Positions 1 to 7,267 of a stretch of 17,492 bases of DNA are shown here, piece after piece. A model generated the notes under the pieces. That model saw only the letters and a program-made list of their open reading frames with translations. It was not told where the DNA came from and did not search any database. A program made the position numbers and the translations under genes. Every line of letters begins with the position of its first letter. Positions within the stretch are counted from its first letter, which is position 1. The stretch covers positions 1-17,492 of the forward strand of contig JANLSK010000009.1 of assembly GCA_031362415.1 (NCBI GenBank), written 5' to 3'. The stretch comes from VFJJ01 sp031362415 (GTDB lineage Bacteria > Actinomycetota > Acidimicrobiia > IMCC26256 > VFJJ01).

Positions 1-656
1 AGCTCTACGGCATGACCGAGACCATCCCCGCGGTGTTGACCAATCGTTCGGTTGGGCCGGTCCCACACGCCATGGGCCGGGTCACGCTGGGTTGTGAGGT
101 CGAGGTGCACCGGGCCGACGGTTCGCTGTGCGAGCCCGGTGAGACCGGCGAGGTGGTCGTGGGGGGAACGCCGGGGGTCACCCTCTTCGCCGGCTACCTC
201 GACGCTCCCGAGATCACCGCGGCGACGTACGACGGCCGCTGGTTCCTCACGGGCGATCGGGCCCACGTCGACGAGCGAGGCTGTTTCTTCTTCGACGGTC
301 GCCGCAGCGACGTGCTCAAGGTGGCCGGCGAGAACGTGTCGGTGGTGGAGGTCGAAGCGGTGCTGGCCGAGCATCCGGGGGTGCTGGAGGCTGCGGTGGT
401 GGGAGAGCCCGACCCGATCCGCGACGAGGTTCCGGTGGCCTTCGTGGTCGCCGCGCCCGGCGTGGGAGGGGTACCGGCCAACCCGCTCGACGTCGACGAG
501 CTCGCCGCCTGGTGCGCCGAGCGTCTGGCGCCGTCGAAGCGGCCGCGGCGCATCACCGTCGTCGAGGAGCTTCCCCGCACCAGCGTCGGCAAGATCCGCA
601 AGTTCATGTTGCAGGGAACGCAACCCGCGATCGTGACAGGAGGACCGGACCGATGA
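1..656 (+). CDS. Acyl-CoA synthetase, CaiC-like (AMP-binding, ANL superfamily), C-terminal part; 5' end outside window
   Basis: This is the last third of an ATP-dependent acyl-CoA ligase, which adenylates a carboxylate and transfers it to CoA. The frame is open from base 3 and reads LYGMTET, the conserved A5 motif, so the ATG at 12 lies inside the gene and is not the true start. Downstream are the A7 motif (FLTGD), the A8 hinge (GRRSDVLKVAGENVS) and the A10 catalytic lysine (RTSVGKIRK) close to the C terminus. The stretch VVGEPDPIRDE resembles the equivalent part of crotonobetaine/carnitine-CoA ligase CaiC from memory, so a CaiC-like subgroup is my guess; the acyl substrate is unknown. Its stop overlaps the start of the Rieske oxygenase by ATGA, which indicates one operon and coupled translation. 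The family call is secure; the substrate is not. Confidence 0.9.
   Translation, partial: LYGMTETIPAVLTNRSVGPVPHAMGRVTLGCEVEVHRADGSLCEPGETGEVVVGGTPGVTLFAGYLDAPEITAATYDGRWFLTGDRAHVDERGCFFFDGRRSDVLKVAGENVSVVEVEAVLAEHPGVLEAAVVGEPDPIRDEVPVAFVVAAPGVGGVPANPLDVDELAAWCAERLAPSKRPRRITVVEELPRTSVGKIRKFMLQGTQPAIVTGGPDR
638..644 (+). promoter_or_regulatory. Strong Shine-Dalgarno (AGGAGGA) for the Rieske oxygenase
   Basis: AGGAGGA sits 8 bases before the ATG at 653. It lies inside the end of the synthetase gene and fixes the oxygenase start at 653 rather than at the upstream in-frame candidate at 512, where the translated sequence is not protein-like. Confidence 0.8.
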
Positions 657-1921
657 CCACGACCGACGCCCGTCCCACGACCCAGCCCAACGCCCGGCCC
701 GGAGCGCAGCCGGCCACCGGGCGTTCCGGCAGCAGCGCCGGCTCGGTGTTCACGCCCGACCTGCTGGCGGCGTGCGACGAATCGATCGAATCCTTCGTGA
801 CGGCCCGCACCCTGCCGGCGGTGATGTACACCAGCGACGAGTTCCTGGCCTTCGAGAACGAGGCCCTGTTCGCCCACGAGTGGCTCTGTGTCGGACGGGC
901 CTCGCGCATCCCGAACCCCGGCGACTGGTTCTGCAGCGAGCTGGCCGGCGAGCCGCTCATCGTTGTGCGGGGCAAGGACCATGAGGTCAGGGTGCTCTCG
1001 GCGGTCTGCCAGCATCGGGCCATGACCGTGTGCGCGGGCGAGGGCAGCTCGACCACGTTCACCTGCCCCTACCACCACTGGATCTACGGGCTCGACGGCC
1101 GATTGCTGGGCGCCCCGGCGATGGAGCGCACGGCCGAGTTCGTCAAGGCCGAGTGGGGCTTGCCCAACTTGACGGTCGAGATCTGGCAGGGGTTCGTGTT
1201 CGCCAACCTCGACCCCGATGCGCCGCCGCTCGCGCCCACCCTGGGCCGCATCGAGCCCCACCTGGCCAACTGGGACCTCGAGAGCACCGTGGCCCTCCCC
1301 ACGTTCACGTTGCGCGACCTGCCGTGGAACTGGAAGGTCATGTTCGAGAATTTCAACGACGGTTACCACGCCAACAAGCTCCATCAGGTGATCCAAGATT
1401 TCTGCCCGTCGGAGATGGCGTCGTTCCCCGAGCCCTGGGACGACGCATCGAACGTGATCTTTCGTCACAACGGCTTCACCCACATCGACGGTGGCTTCAA
1501 CGCCACCCACAAGGCGCTGTTCCCCATCTTCCCCCGTCTGACCGACGATGAACGGTGGCGGGCGACGTTCGCTCTCGTGCCGCCCACGCTCTGCCTGGGC
1601 TTGGCGCCCGATCAGGCGTTCTATTTCCTGGTGCGGCCCAAGACGGCCAACACCATCGACGTCGAGATCGGCTACCTGGTCACCAGGGAGGCCGTCGAAC
1701 ACCCGATGTTCGAGCACCTGCTGCGGGCGAGCGACGCCGGCGTGCAGGTCTTCGTGGTGCAGGATCAGGACGCCACGACCAAGGTGCAGCAAGGATTGCG
1801 CTCGCGCTTTGCTGCCCGGTCGCGCTACTCGTGGCAGGAGGAGAGCCACGTGCAGTTCAATCGCTGGCTGGTGCAGCGCTACAAGCAACACTGGCCGACG
1901 GCCTCGGGAGCGGTGCCGTGA
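653..1921 (+). CDS. Rieske [2Fe-2S] non-heme iron oxygenase, alpha subunit
   Basis: A 422-residue ring-hydroxylating or demethylating type oxygenase that would use electrons from a separate reductase to activate O2. The Rieske centre is visible as C119-x-H121 and C138-x2-H141. The mononuclear iron site is D236-x2-H239-x4-H244 within ENFNDGYHANKLH. The late aspartate ligand is probably D371, eight residues before the QQGL motif. Length is normal for the family. The first 30 residues are a low-complexity Thr/Pro/Ala/Gly tail. The start is supported by an AGGAGGA site, and it overlaps the upstream ligase by four bases. No reductase or ferredoxin gene lies in the window, so its electron donor must be elsewhere. 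Aromatic hydroxylation and quaternary-amine demethylation (GbcA or CntA type) are both possible; the CaiC-like neighbour mildly favours the second. Confidence 0.92.
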   Translation: MTTTDARPTTQPNARPGAQPATGRSGSSAGSVFTPDLLAACDESIESFVTARTLPAVMYTSDEFLAFENEALFAHEWLCVGRASRIPNPGDWFCSELAGEPLIVVRGKDHEVRVLSAVCQHRAMTVCAGEGSSTTFTCPYHHWIYGLDGRLLGAPAMERTAEFVKAEWGLPNLTVEIWQGFVFANLDPDAPPLAPTLGRIEPHLANWDLESTVALPTFTLRDLPWNWKVMFENFNDGYHANKLHQVIQDFCPSEMASFPEPWDDASNVIFRHNGFTHIDGGFNATHKALFPIFPRLTDDERWRATFALVPPTLCLGLAPDQAFYFLVRPKTANTIDVEIGYLVTREAVEHPMFEHLLRASDAGVQVFVVQDQDATTKVQQGLRSRFAARSRYSWQEESHVQFNRWLVQRYKQHWPTASGAVP

Positions 1922-1977
1922 TGGCGATCGAGCCCGAGGGGGCCATTGACACGGTCGACACGATGTGGTTCCCTGTC

Positions 1978-1999
1978 AAACTAGAACACGTTCTAGTTT
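1978..1999. promoter_or_regulatory. KstR-type (TetR family) palindromic operator
   Basis: A perfect 10-base inverted repeat with a 2-base centre. Its core, TAGAACACGTTCTA (1982-1995), fits exactly the TnnAACnnGTTnnA consensus known for KstR, the TetR-family repressor of steroid catabolism in mycobacteria and relatives. It lies in the 169-base gap between the oxygenase and the BMP transporter genes, ending 91 bases before the lipoprotein ATG. It is therefore placed to control the transporter operon. The spacing rules out a LexA box, which has four bases between GAAC and GTTC. No convincing -10/-35 pair could be assigned around it, although a TTGACA is present at 1946-1951. No TetR gene is in the window. 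Confidence 0.72.
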
Positions 2000-2090
2000 C
2001 TGGTTGTGGTTTGGCAGTGCAGCTGAGGCACCGGGGGCGCGATCGCGTTGCCGGGAACGCATGCCTGGGAACAGGCGAAGGGGGATACCA

Positions 2091-3278
2091 ATGAGAAACC
2101 GCAAGGGAAAGCTCGTCTGCGGGCTGCTGGTGGCCATGAGCTTGTTCGCAGCCGCGTGCGGCGACGACGACGATGACGCACCGGCTGCTGAGGACGGCAC
2201 GACGACCGCAGCAACGGCCGGGGCCGAGACGACCACCGTGGCAGCACCCGTCGACACGACCGCGCCCGTCGACACGACGGCGGCTCCACCCGAGGGCTCG
2301 GAGCTGGCGCTCGACACCAATGGTGACGGCAAGGTCGTGTTCGGCATTGCCGCAGCCGGTCCGGCCGACGACGGCGCGTACTACGAGGCGGTCGTGAGCG
2401 CTGCACAGGCGCTGTCGGAGGAGAACGGCTTCGAGGAGCCGATCGTGGCCGACAACATCCAGGCCGCTGACGCGGCGACGCTGATCGGCGATCTGGCCGA
2501 GCAGGGCGTCGACGTGATCATCGTGGGAGCCTCGGAGATCGCCGAGCCGCTACCCGACCTGGTGGCCGAGTACCCCGACATCTTCTGGTACTGCAACTGC
2601 GGCGCCGGCTTCCCGGAGACCCCGGGTCTGTCGCAGAGCGTCGATGACGGCGGCGAGATCGGCTACGCGGCCGGCTACGCCACGGGTTTGAAGCTGCAGG
2701 AGACCGGCGGCGACAGCGTCTACATGATCGGCTGCTGCGAGCTGGGCTTCGAGAAGCAGGCTCAGCTGGCCTTCGAGCTCGGCCTCACCTCGGTCGACCC
2801 CGGGTTCACGCTCACCTACGTTCCGTCGGGGGACTTCGACTTCGACTTCGACAACACCGCCAACGCGACGGCGGCTCTCGAAGCGGCCATCGCCGAGGGT
2901 GCCGACGCCGTGTACCCGTATCTGGGTGGGGCGCACCGTCCCGTCGTCGAGGCGGCTGAGGAGGCCGGGCTCATCACCATGAGCGCCGGCTCGTCGACGG
3001 TGTGCGACGAGGGTGAGGAGCTCGACTACGACATCGCCGTGCGCTTCGACGGCGGCGACTACGTACGGGCCGTCATGAACGCGATCATCGCTGGCACTTT
3101 CGCCGAGGGTGACACCAAGGCGTTCAAGGTGGGCGTCGACCCCGAGCCGGGCGCGCAGATCTGTGACGCCACCGACGAGCAGCAGGCGGCGATGGACGAC
3201 ATCTACGAGCGCATCGCCGCCGGTGAGTTCGCAGAAGAGTTCGGAGCCATCGCCGGTGAAGCCTTCGGTGGTGGTTGA
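2091..3278 (+). CDS. BMP-family ABC transporter substrate-binding lipoprotein
   Basis: A 395-residue secreted lipoprotein that would capture solute outside the membrane and deliver it to the permease pair encoded downstream. The N terminus has a basic stretch (MRNRKGK), a hydrophobic segment and a lipobox ending in AAC, with the lipidated cysteine at residue 23. An Asp-run and a Thr/Ala/Pro-rich linker follow to about residue 70. The remainder has the type 1 periplasmic-binding fold of the BMP (basic membrane protein) family, whose characterised members such as PnrA and NupN bind nucleosides. A purine-rich ribosome site (GAAGGGGGA) precedes the ATG by 5 bases, so I chose 2091 over the in-frame upstream start at 1965. 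It is the first gene after the KstR-type operator. The ligand is inferred from the family only. Confidence 0.88.
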   Translation: MRNRKGKLVCGLLVAMSLFAAACGDDDDDAPAAEDGTTTAATAGAETTTVAAPVDTTAPVDTTAAPPEGSELALDTNGDGKVVFGIAAAGPADDGAYYEAVVSAAQALSEENGFEEPIVADNIQAADAATLIGDLAEQGVDVIIVGASEIAEPLPDLVAEYPDIFWYCNCGAGFPETPGLSQSVDDGGEIGYAAGYATGLKLQETGGDSVYMIGCCELGFEKQAQLAFELGLTSVDPGFTLTYVPSGDFDFDFDNTANATAALEAAIAEGADAVYPYLGGAHRPVVEAAEEAGLITMSAGSSTVCDEGEELDYDIAVRFDGGDYVRAVMNAIIAGTFAEGDTKAFKVGVDPEPGAQICDATDEQQAAMDDIYERIAAGEFAEEFGAIAGEAFGGG

Positions 3279-3307
3279 TCGTCAGGCCCAGCCAAGACCG
3301 CGTCTGG

Positions 3308-3343
3308 CACTGACGACACTGACAACACAGACACCGTGACCGA
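3308..3343 (+). repeat. Degenerate 9-base tandem repeat across the ATPase start
   Basis: Three head-to-tail units, CACTGACGA, CACTGACAA and CACAGACAC, precede a weaker fourth, CGTGACCGA, which contains the GTG start of the ATPase. The run is in frame with the ATPase and would encode a Thr/Asp repeat, but no in-frame start codon lies upstream of 3336. Confidence 0.5.
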
Positions 3344-5015
3344 CGACGTCGGCTCGACCACGGGCGGGGCGGGCACCACAGCCGCCTCGCCTGCGGTCGA
3401 GCTTCTCGGCATCACCAAGCACTTCGGACAGGTCGCGGCGTGTGACGCCGTCGACCTCACGTTGCGTCGCGGGCAGATCCACGGCGTGCTCGGCGAGAAC
3501 GGGGCCGGGAAGTCGACGTTGATGAAGGTGCTGATCGGGCTGGTGTTGCCCGACCGGGGACAGATCCGCATCGACGGTGAGATCGTCCACATCGCCGATC
3601 CCGTCGAGGCCGCGGCGCGCGGGATCGGCATGGTGCATCAGCATTTCAGCCTGGTCGAACCGCTCACCGTGTGGGAGAACGTGGCCCTCGGCGACGTGGG
3701 GCGGCTCACGCCGAAGCGGGTGCGTGAACGGGTCGTGGCCATCAGCGACCAGTACGGGCTCGAGATCGATCCCGATGCCCGGGTGAGCGATCTCCCCGCC
3801 GGGATGCGACAGCGGGTCGAGATCATCAAGTGCCTGCGACGCGATCCGCAGATCCTGGTCTTCGATGAGCCCACGTCGGTGCTCTCGCCGGCCGAGTCGC
3901 AGTTCCTGTTCGAGACGTTGCGCCGGGTCGTCGAGATCGAGGGCAAGGCCGTGGCGCTCGTCAGCCACAAGCTCGCCGAGATCATGTACGCCACCGACGA
4001 GATCACCATCATGCGTCAGGGTCGGGTGGTCGAGAGCCTGGCCACCAGCGAGGCCAACGAGGCCGGGCTGGCCCGAGCCATGGTCGGGCGCGACGTGTCG
4101 CTGCGTTCCGAGCGCGCCGCGTTCGGGTTGGCCCTGGGGAACGTCGCCGTCGTGACCGCCCCGGCGGAGCAGCCCCACGCTGAGGCCGCCGTCATCCAGG
4201 CCGCTGGGAAGCCGTTACCGCTCTTGGAGTTGTGGGGCATCGGGGTGATCGATCGTGACGGGCGCCACCTCCTCGACGAATTCTCGCTCACGGTCGGGCC
4301 CGGTGAGATCGTCGGGGTCGCCGGGGTCGAGGGCAACGGCCAGCGGGCGCTGGGTGACCTGCTCTCGTCGCTCCTGCACACCACAGTCGGGACGGTGCTC
4401 GTCGACGGCGAGCCGGTGGCTGCCGGCGTCGCCGGAGCCATGGCGCGGGCGCGGATCGCGGTGATCCCTGAAGACCGTCACGACTCGGGTGTGATCCTCG
4501 ACATGAGCGTGACCGAGAACCTGTTCCTGGCCGACCCGGCTCGCTTCAGCCGGCGGGGCTTCATGAATCCCAAGCGGATGCGGGCGGAGGCCGACAGCCT
4601 GATCGCCGAGTTCGGCATCGTGTGCTCGTCGGCGTCGGCGCCCCTGTGGTCGCTCTCGGGCGGTAACCAGCAACGGGTGGTGTTGGCCCGTGAGCTCTCG
4701 CACCGCCCCAAGGTCCTGGTCGCTGCGCAGCCGACCCGGGGCCTCGACGTCGGGGCCATCGAGTACATGGCCGAGCGCCTGCGAGCCGCGGCATCGTCGG
4801 GCGTGGGGGTGCTCCTCATCTCGACCGAGCTGGAGGAGATCCTCGAGCTCGCCGATCGCATCGTGGTGCTGTACCGGGGCCGGCTGGTCGGTGAGATGAC
4901 CCGTGCCGATGTCGATCTCGAACGCCTGGGCCTGTTGATGGGCACCGGGCGGGCCGAGGCCGAGCACGCCACCAACCCGGCGAGCGCCGCCGCTGCCGGC
5001 GGGCCGTCGCGATGA
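3336..5015 (+). CDS. ABC transporter ATPase with two nucleotide-binding domains (BMP/nucleoside type)
   Basis: A 559-residue fused double ATPase that powers the importer from the cytoplasmic face. The first domain (about 21-255) has Walker A GENGAGKST (53-61), a degenerate signature LPAGMRQR, Walker B ILVFDEPT (173-180) and the switch histidine H211. The second domain (about 295-535) has an altered Walker A (VEGNGQRAL, no Lys), signature LSGGNQQ (440-446) and an altered Walker B with AAQPTRGLD. This asymmetry is typical of RbsA/NupO-like importers, so one consensus ATP site is expected. The GTG at 3336 is the first in-frame start after the lipoprotein stop, and I see no Shine-Dalgarno before it. 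The gap to the lipoprotein gene is 57 bases and carries a 9-base repeat. The 3' end overlaps the first permease by ATGA. Confidence 0.9.
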   Translation: MTDDVGSTTGGAGTTAASPAVELLGITKHFGQVAACDAVDLTLRRGQIHGVLGENGAGKSTLMKVLIGLVLPDRGQIRIDGEIVHIADPVEAAARGIGMVHQHFSLVEPLTVWENVALGDVGRLTPKRVRERVVAISDQYGLEIDPDARVSDLPAGMRQRVEIIKCLRRDPQILVFDEPTSVLSPAESQFLFETLRRVVEIEGKAVALVSHKLAEIMYATDEITIMRQGRVVESLATSEANEAGLARAMVGRDVSLRSERAAFGLALGNVAVVTAPAEQPHAEAAVIQAAGKPLPLLELWGIGVIDRDGRHLLDEFSLTVGPGEIVGVAGVEGNGQRALGDLLSSLLHTTVGTVLVDGEPVAAGVAGAMARARIAVIPEDRHDSGVILDMSVTENLFLADPARFSRRGFMNPKRMRAEADSLIAEFGIVCSSASAPLWSLSGGNQQRVVLARELSHRPKVLVAAQPTRGLDVGAIEYMAERLRAAASSGVGVLLISTELEEILELADRIVVLYRGRLVGEMTRADVDLERLGLLMGTGRAEAEHATNPASAAAAGGPSR

Positions 5016-6193
5016 ACCAGGCCAGCGAGCACACACTTGATGTAGACCCCGCCGTCGGTCCCGGTCGCGGCCCCGGCGATGGCGAAGGCGGCGTGGTCGC
5101 TTCGGCCCCCGCCCGTGAGGACTCCCGGGTCGAGATCGTCGGCCTGTACGCCGCGTCGATCGCCGTCGCGCTGGTGCTGTCGGGAGTGCTGGTCGTGGCC
5201 ACGGGAGGTTCCTGGCAGGACGTCTACCGGGCGATGATCGACGGCAGCATCCGCAACCCGGGACGTTGGGGCGGCACGCTCGGGGTGGCCGCACCCGTCC
5301 TCGTGGTGGCGCTGGGGACGATCGTGAGCGGCCGGGCCGGGCTGGTGAACATCGGCCAGGAGGGCCAGCTCGTGGTAGGGGCCGGGTTGGCGGCCTACGT
5401 CGGCGTCCGCATGGGCGGGCCGGGACCGGTCGTCGTGGTCGCGCTGTGCCTGGCCGGTGTGGTCGGCGGCGCGATCTGGGCCGGCATCGCCGGGGTGCTG
5501 CGCTACCGCCGCAACGTGCCCGAGGTGCTCACCACCCTGCTGCTCAGCGCGGTCGGTGCGAGCCTCGTGGGGTTCGGACTGAGGAAGAGCTGGCTGCTCC
5601 TGGCCCCGGCGGCCGGGCGGGCGAATCGCAACCAGGTGAGCGAGCAGCTCGCCACCGACACCCGCATCCCTCGCATCACCGTGTTCGGCAACGAGTTCCC
5701 GATCAGCGTGTTCATCTCGGTGGCGCTCGCACTGGGCTTGGCCCTGGTGTTGGCGCGCACCGTTGGCGGGTTCCGGCTGGCCATGCTCGGCAGCAACCCT
5801 CGCACCGCCCGGCGGGCCGGGGTGTCGGAGACTCGCTACGGAATCGGCGCCCTCGTCGTCTCGGGAGGCTTCGCCGGGCTCGCCGGTGCGCTCATGTTGG
5901 CCGGGGGCGACTTCGGCTCGTACCAGTTGGTGTCGAACTTCGGCGCCGGCATCGGCTTCGCCGGCCTCCTGGCCGCGCTGGTGGCACGCCAGAAGGTGAT
6001 CGCCGCGATCTTCGTGGCCTTCGTGTTCGGCTGCTTGCGCACCGGGTCGAACTTCCTGCGCGCAGGCGGGCTCTCGACCCGGATCGCCGACGTGGTGCAG
6101 GGCCTGTTGGTGCTGGCGCTCCTGTTGCCGCCCGCCGTCCTGTACGTCCGCCAACGCCGCCGGGCGCTGGCCCGGGCCCGAGCGCGGGTCTGA
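5012..6193 (+). CDS. ABC transporter permease 1 (BPD_transp_2 / NupP-like)
   Basis: A 393-residue integral membrane protein forming half of the import channel. After a hydrophilic Gly/Pro-rich N-terminal tail of about 40 residues it shows a series of hydrophobic helices. The first starts near residue 43 (GLYAASIAVALVLSGVLVV). The family motif GLVNIGQEGQ at 110-119 is characteristic of the branched-chain amino acid/ribose/BMP permease family. The ATG overlaps the ATPase stop by four bases and the gene ends one base before the second permease starts. Both permeases belong to the same complex. The long N-terminal tail is unusual; an internal GTG near residue 28 could be an alternative start, but the ATGA overlap favours 5012. 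Confidence 0.88.
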   Translation: MNQASEHTLDVDPAVGPGRGPGDGEGGVVASAPAREDSRVEIVGLYAASIAVALVLSGVLVVATGGSWQDVYRAMIDGSIRNPGRWGGTLGVAAPVLVVALGTIVSGRAGLVNIGQEGQLVVGAGLAAYVGVRMGGPGPVVVVALCLAGVVGGAIWAGIAGVLRYRRNVPEVLTTLLLSAVGASLVGFGLRKSWLLLAPAAGRANRNQVSEQLATDTRIPRITVFGNEFPISVFISVALALGLALVLARTVGGFRLAMLGSNPRTARRAGVSETRYGIGALVVSGGFAGLAGALMLAGGDFGSYQLVSNFGAGIGFAGLLAALVARQKVIAAIFVAFVFGCLRTGSNFLRAGGLSTRIADVVQGLLVLALLLPPAVLYVRQRRRALARARARV

Positions 6194-6194
6194 C

Positions 6195-7133
6195 ATGGGC
6201 GAGTTCTTCTCAGCGGCCGGCAACGTGCTCACGTCAGAGACGATGTACATCAACGCGGCCATCACCGCCATGGTCCTGGTGTTCGCGGCCAGCGGTGAGT
6301 TCGTGGCCGAGCGAGCCGGCACGATCAACATCTCCCTCGAAGCCATGATCCTCAGCGGCGCGTTCACCGCGGCCCTGTTCTTCGACCTCACCGGATCGGG
6401 AGTGTTGAGCCTGGGCCTGGGTGCCATCGCCGGTGTGGTCGTGTCGTGGGTGCAGGCCAACATGAGCCACCGCCTCCCGGCCGACCAGTTCGTCGTTGGC
6501 CTGGTGCTCAACGTCCTCGTGCTCGGCGTGGTGGGCTTCCTCACGGTCGAGCTCGAACCGGAGTCGAAGCGGCTCGACGAGGTCGCGATCCCGGTGCTCT
6601 CAGATCTTCCCTGGGTGGGCCCGGGCCTGTTCGGCCAACCCTGGCCGTTCTATCTCGTGTATCTGGTCGTGCCCGTGGTCTGGTGGATCGTCTACCGAAC
6701 GCGGTGGGGTCTCGAGGTACGAGCGGTGGGAGAGGACCCCAACGCGGCCGACGTGTCGGGCCTCCATGTGAACAAGCTGCGGCGCCAGGCGATCTACCTC
6801 TGCGGTCTCCTCGCCGGTCTCGGCGGCGGCTGCTTCCTCTTCCTGGCCACTGACCAGTTCGAGGACTCCCTGATCGGTGGACGGGGATTCCTGGCCATCG
6901 CCGCCGTGATCTTCGGGGGTTGGACCCTGAAAGGAACGACCGCGGGTTGCGCCATCTTCGGCTTGGTGGGCGCACTGGGGTACACCATCCCGGTGCTGCG
7001 CTACGAAGCCATCGACTCCTCGTTCCTCGACATGGCCCCGAACCTGGTGACCATCGTGGCCATGGCCGTGTTCGCCAAGCGGGTCCGGCAACCTTCTGCT
7101 CTGGCTCGACCCTTCCGCAGAGGGTTGAAATGA
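6195..7133 (+). CDS. ABC transporter permease 2 (BPD_transp_2 / NupQ-like)
   Basis: A 312-residue membrane protein and the second half of the channel. It has the shorter length usual for this partner and begins directly with a hydrophobic helix. The family motif appears as AGTINISLEAMI (41-52). Further clear helices include the segments around 60-80, 95-120 and 155-170. A conserved-looking cytoplasmic loop (GEDPNAADVSGLHVNKLRR) is typical of the family and usually contacts the ATPase. The ATG lies one base after the stop of permease 1, so translation is almost certainly coupled. It is the last gene of the transporter operon; 134 bases separate it from the signalling gene that follows, with no clear U-tract terminator between them. 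Confidence 0.88.
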   Translation: MGEFFSAAGNVLTSETMYINAAITAMVLVFAASGEFVAERAGTINISLEAMILSGAFTAALFFDLTGSGVLSLGLGAIAGVVVSWVQANMSHRLPADQFVVGLVLNVLVLGVVGFLTVELEPESKRLDEVAIPVLSDLPWVGPGLFGQPWPFYLVYLVVPVVWWIVYRTRWGLEVRAVGEDPNAADVSGLHVNKLRRQAIYLCGLLAGLGGGCFLFLATDQFEDSLIGGRGFLAIAAVIFGGWTLKGTTAGCAIFGLVGALGYTIPVLRYEAIDSSFLDMAPNLVTIVAMAVFAKRVRQPSALARPFRRGLK

Positions 7134-7193
7134 AGCAACCGATTCGAGGCTGACCGGGGTCGCGGGCCGGAGCAACAAGCCCTACGATCGCAG

Positions 7194-7219
7194 CGCTTGC
7201 AGAGACCCGACGCTTGCAG
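7194..7219 (+). repeat. Direct repeat CGCTTGCAG x2, possible regulator site
   Basis: Two exact 9-base copies at 7194-7202 and 7211-7219, 17 bases start to start, lie about 50-75 bases upstream of the response-regulator fusion. A TACGAT that could serve as a -10 hexamer lies at 7183-7188, but no good -35 is spaced from it. A role in transcription control is only an inference from position. Confidence 0.35.
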
Positions 7220-7267
7220 CTACGCAGCCACGCAGCACGTCCCAGTGACGCACCGAACCGAGGCACG

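Noticed and set aside
194..1891. 565-codon antisense open frame opposite the ligase and oxygenase
   Set aside because: High-GC shadow of two well-supported genes; the translation has no recognisable domain and no ribosome site.
1978..1999. Reading the palindrome as an actinobacterial LexA/SOS box
   Set aside because: LexA sites have four bases between GAAC and GTTC; here there are two, which fits the KstR pattern.
4515..4528. AAC-CT-GTT core similar to the KstR operator
   Set aside because: It is inside the ATPase gene, encodes a normal family segment (ENLFLA), and lacks the outer consensus bases.
4478..6544. 688-codon antisense open frame opposite the ABC transporter genes
   Set aside because: Composition-driven shadow crossing three gene boundaries; the translation is low-complexity Arg/His/Pro-rich sequence.
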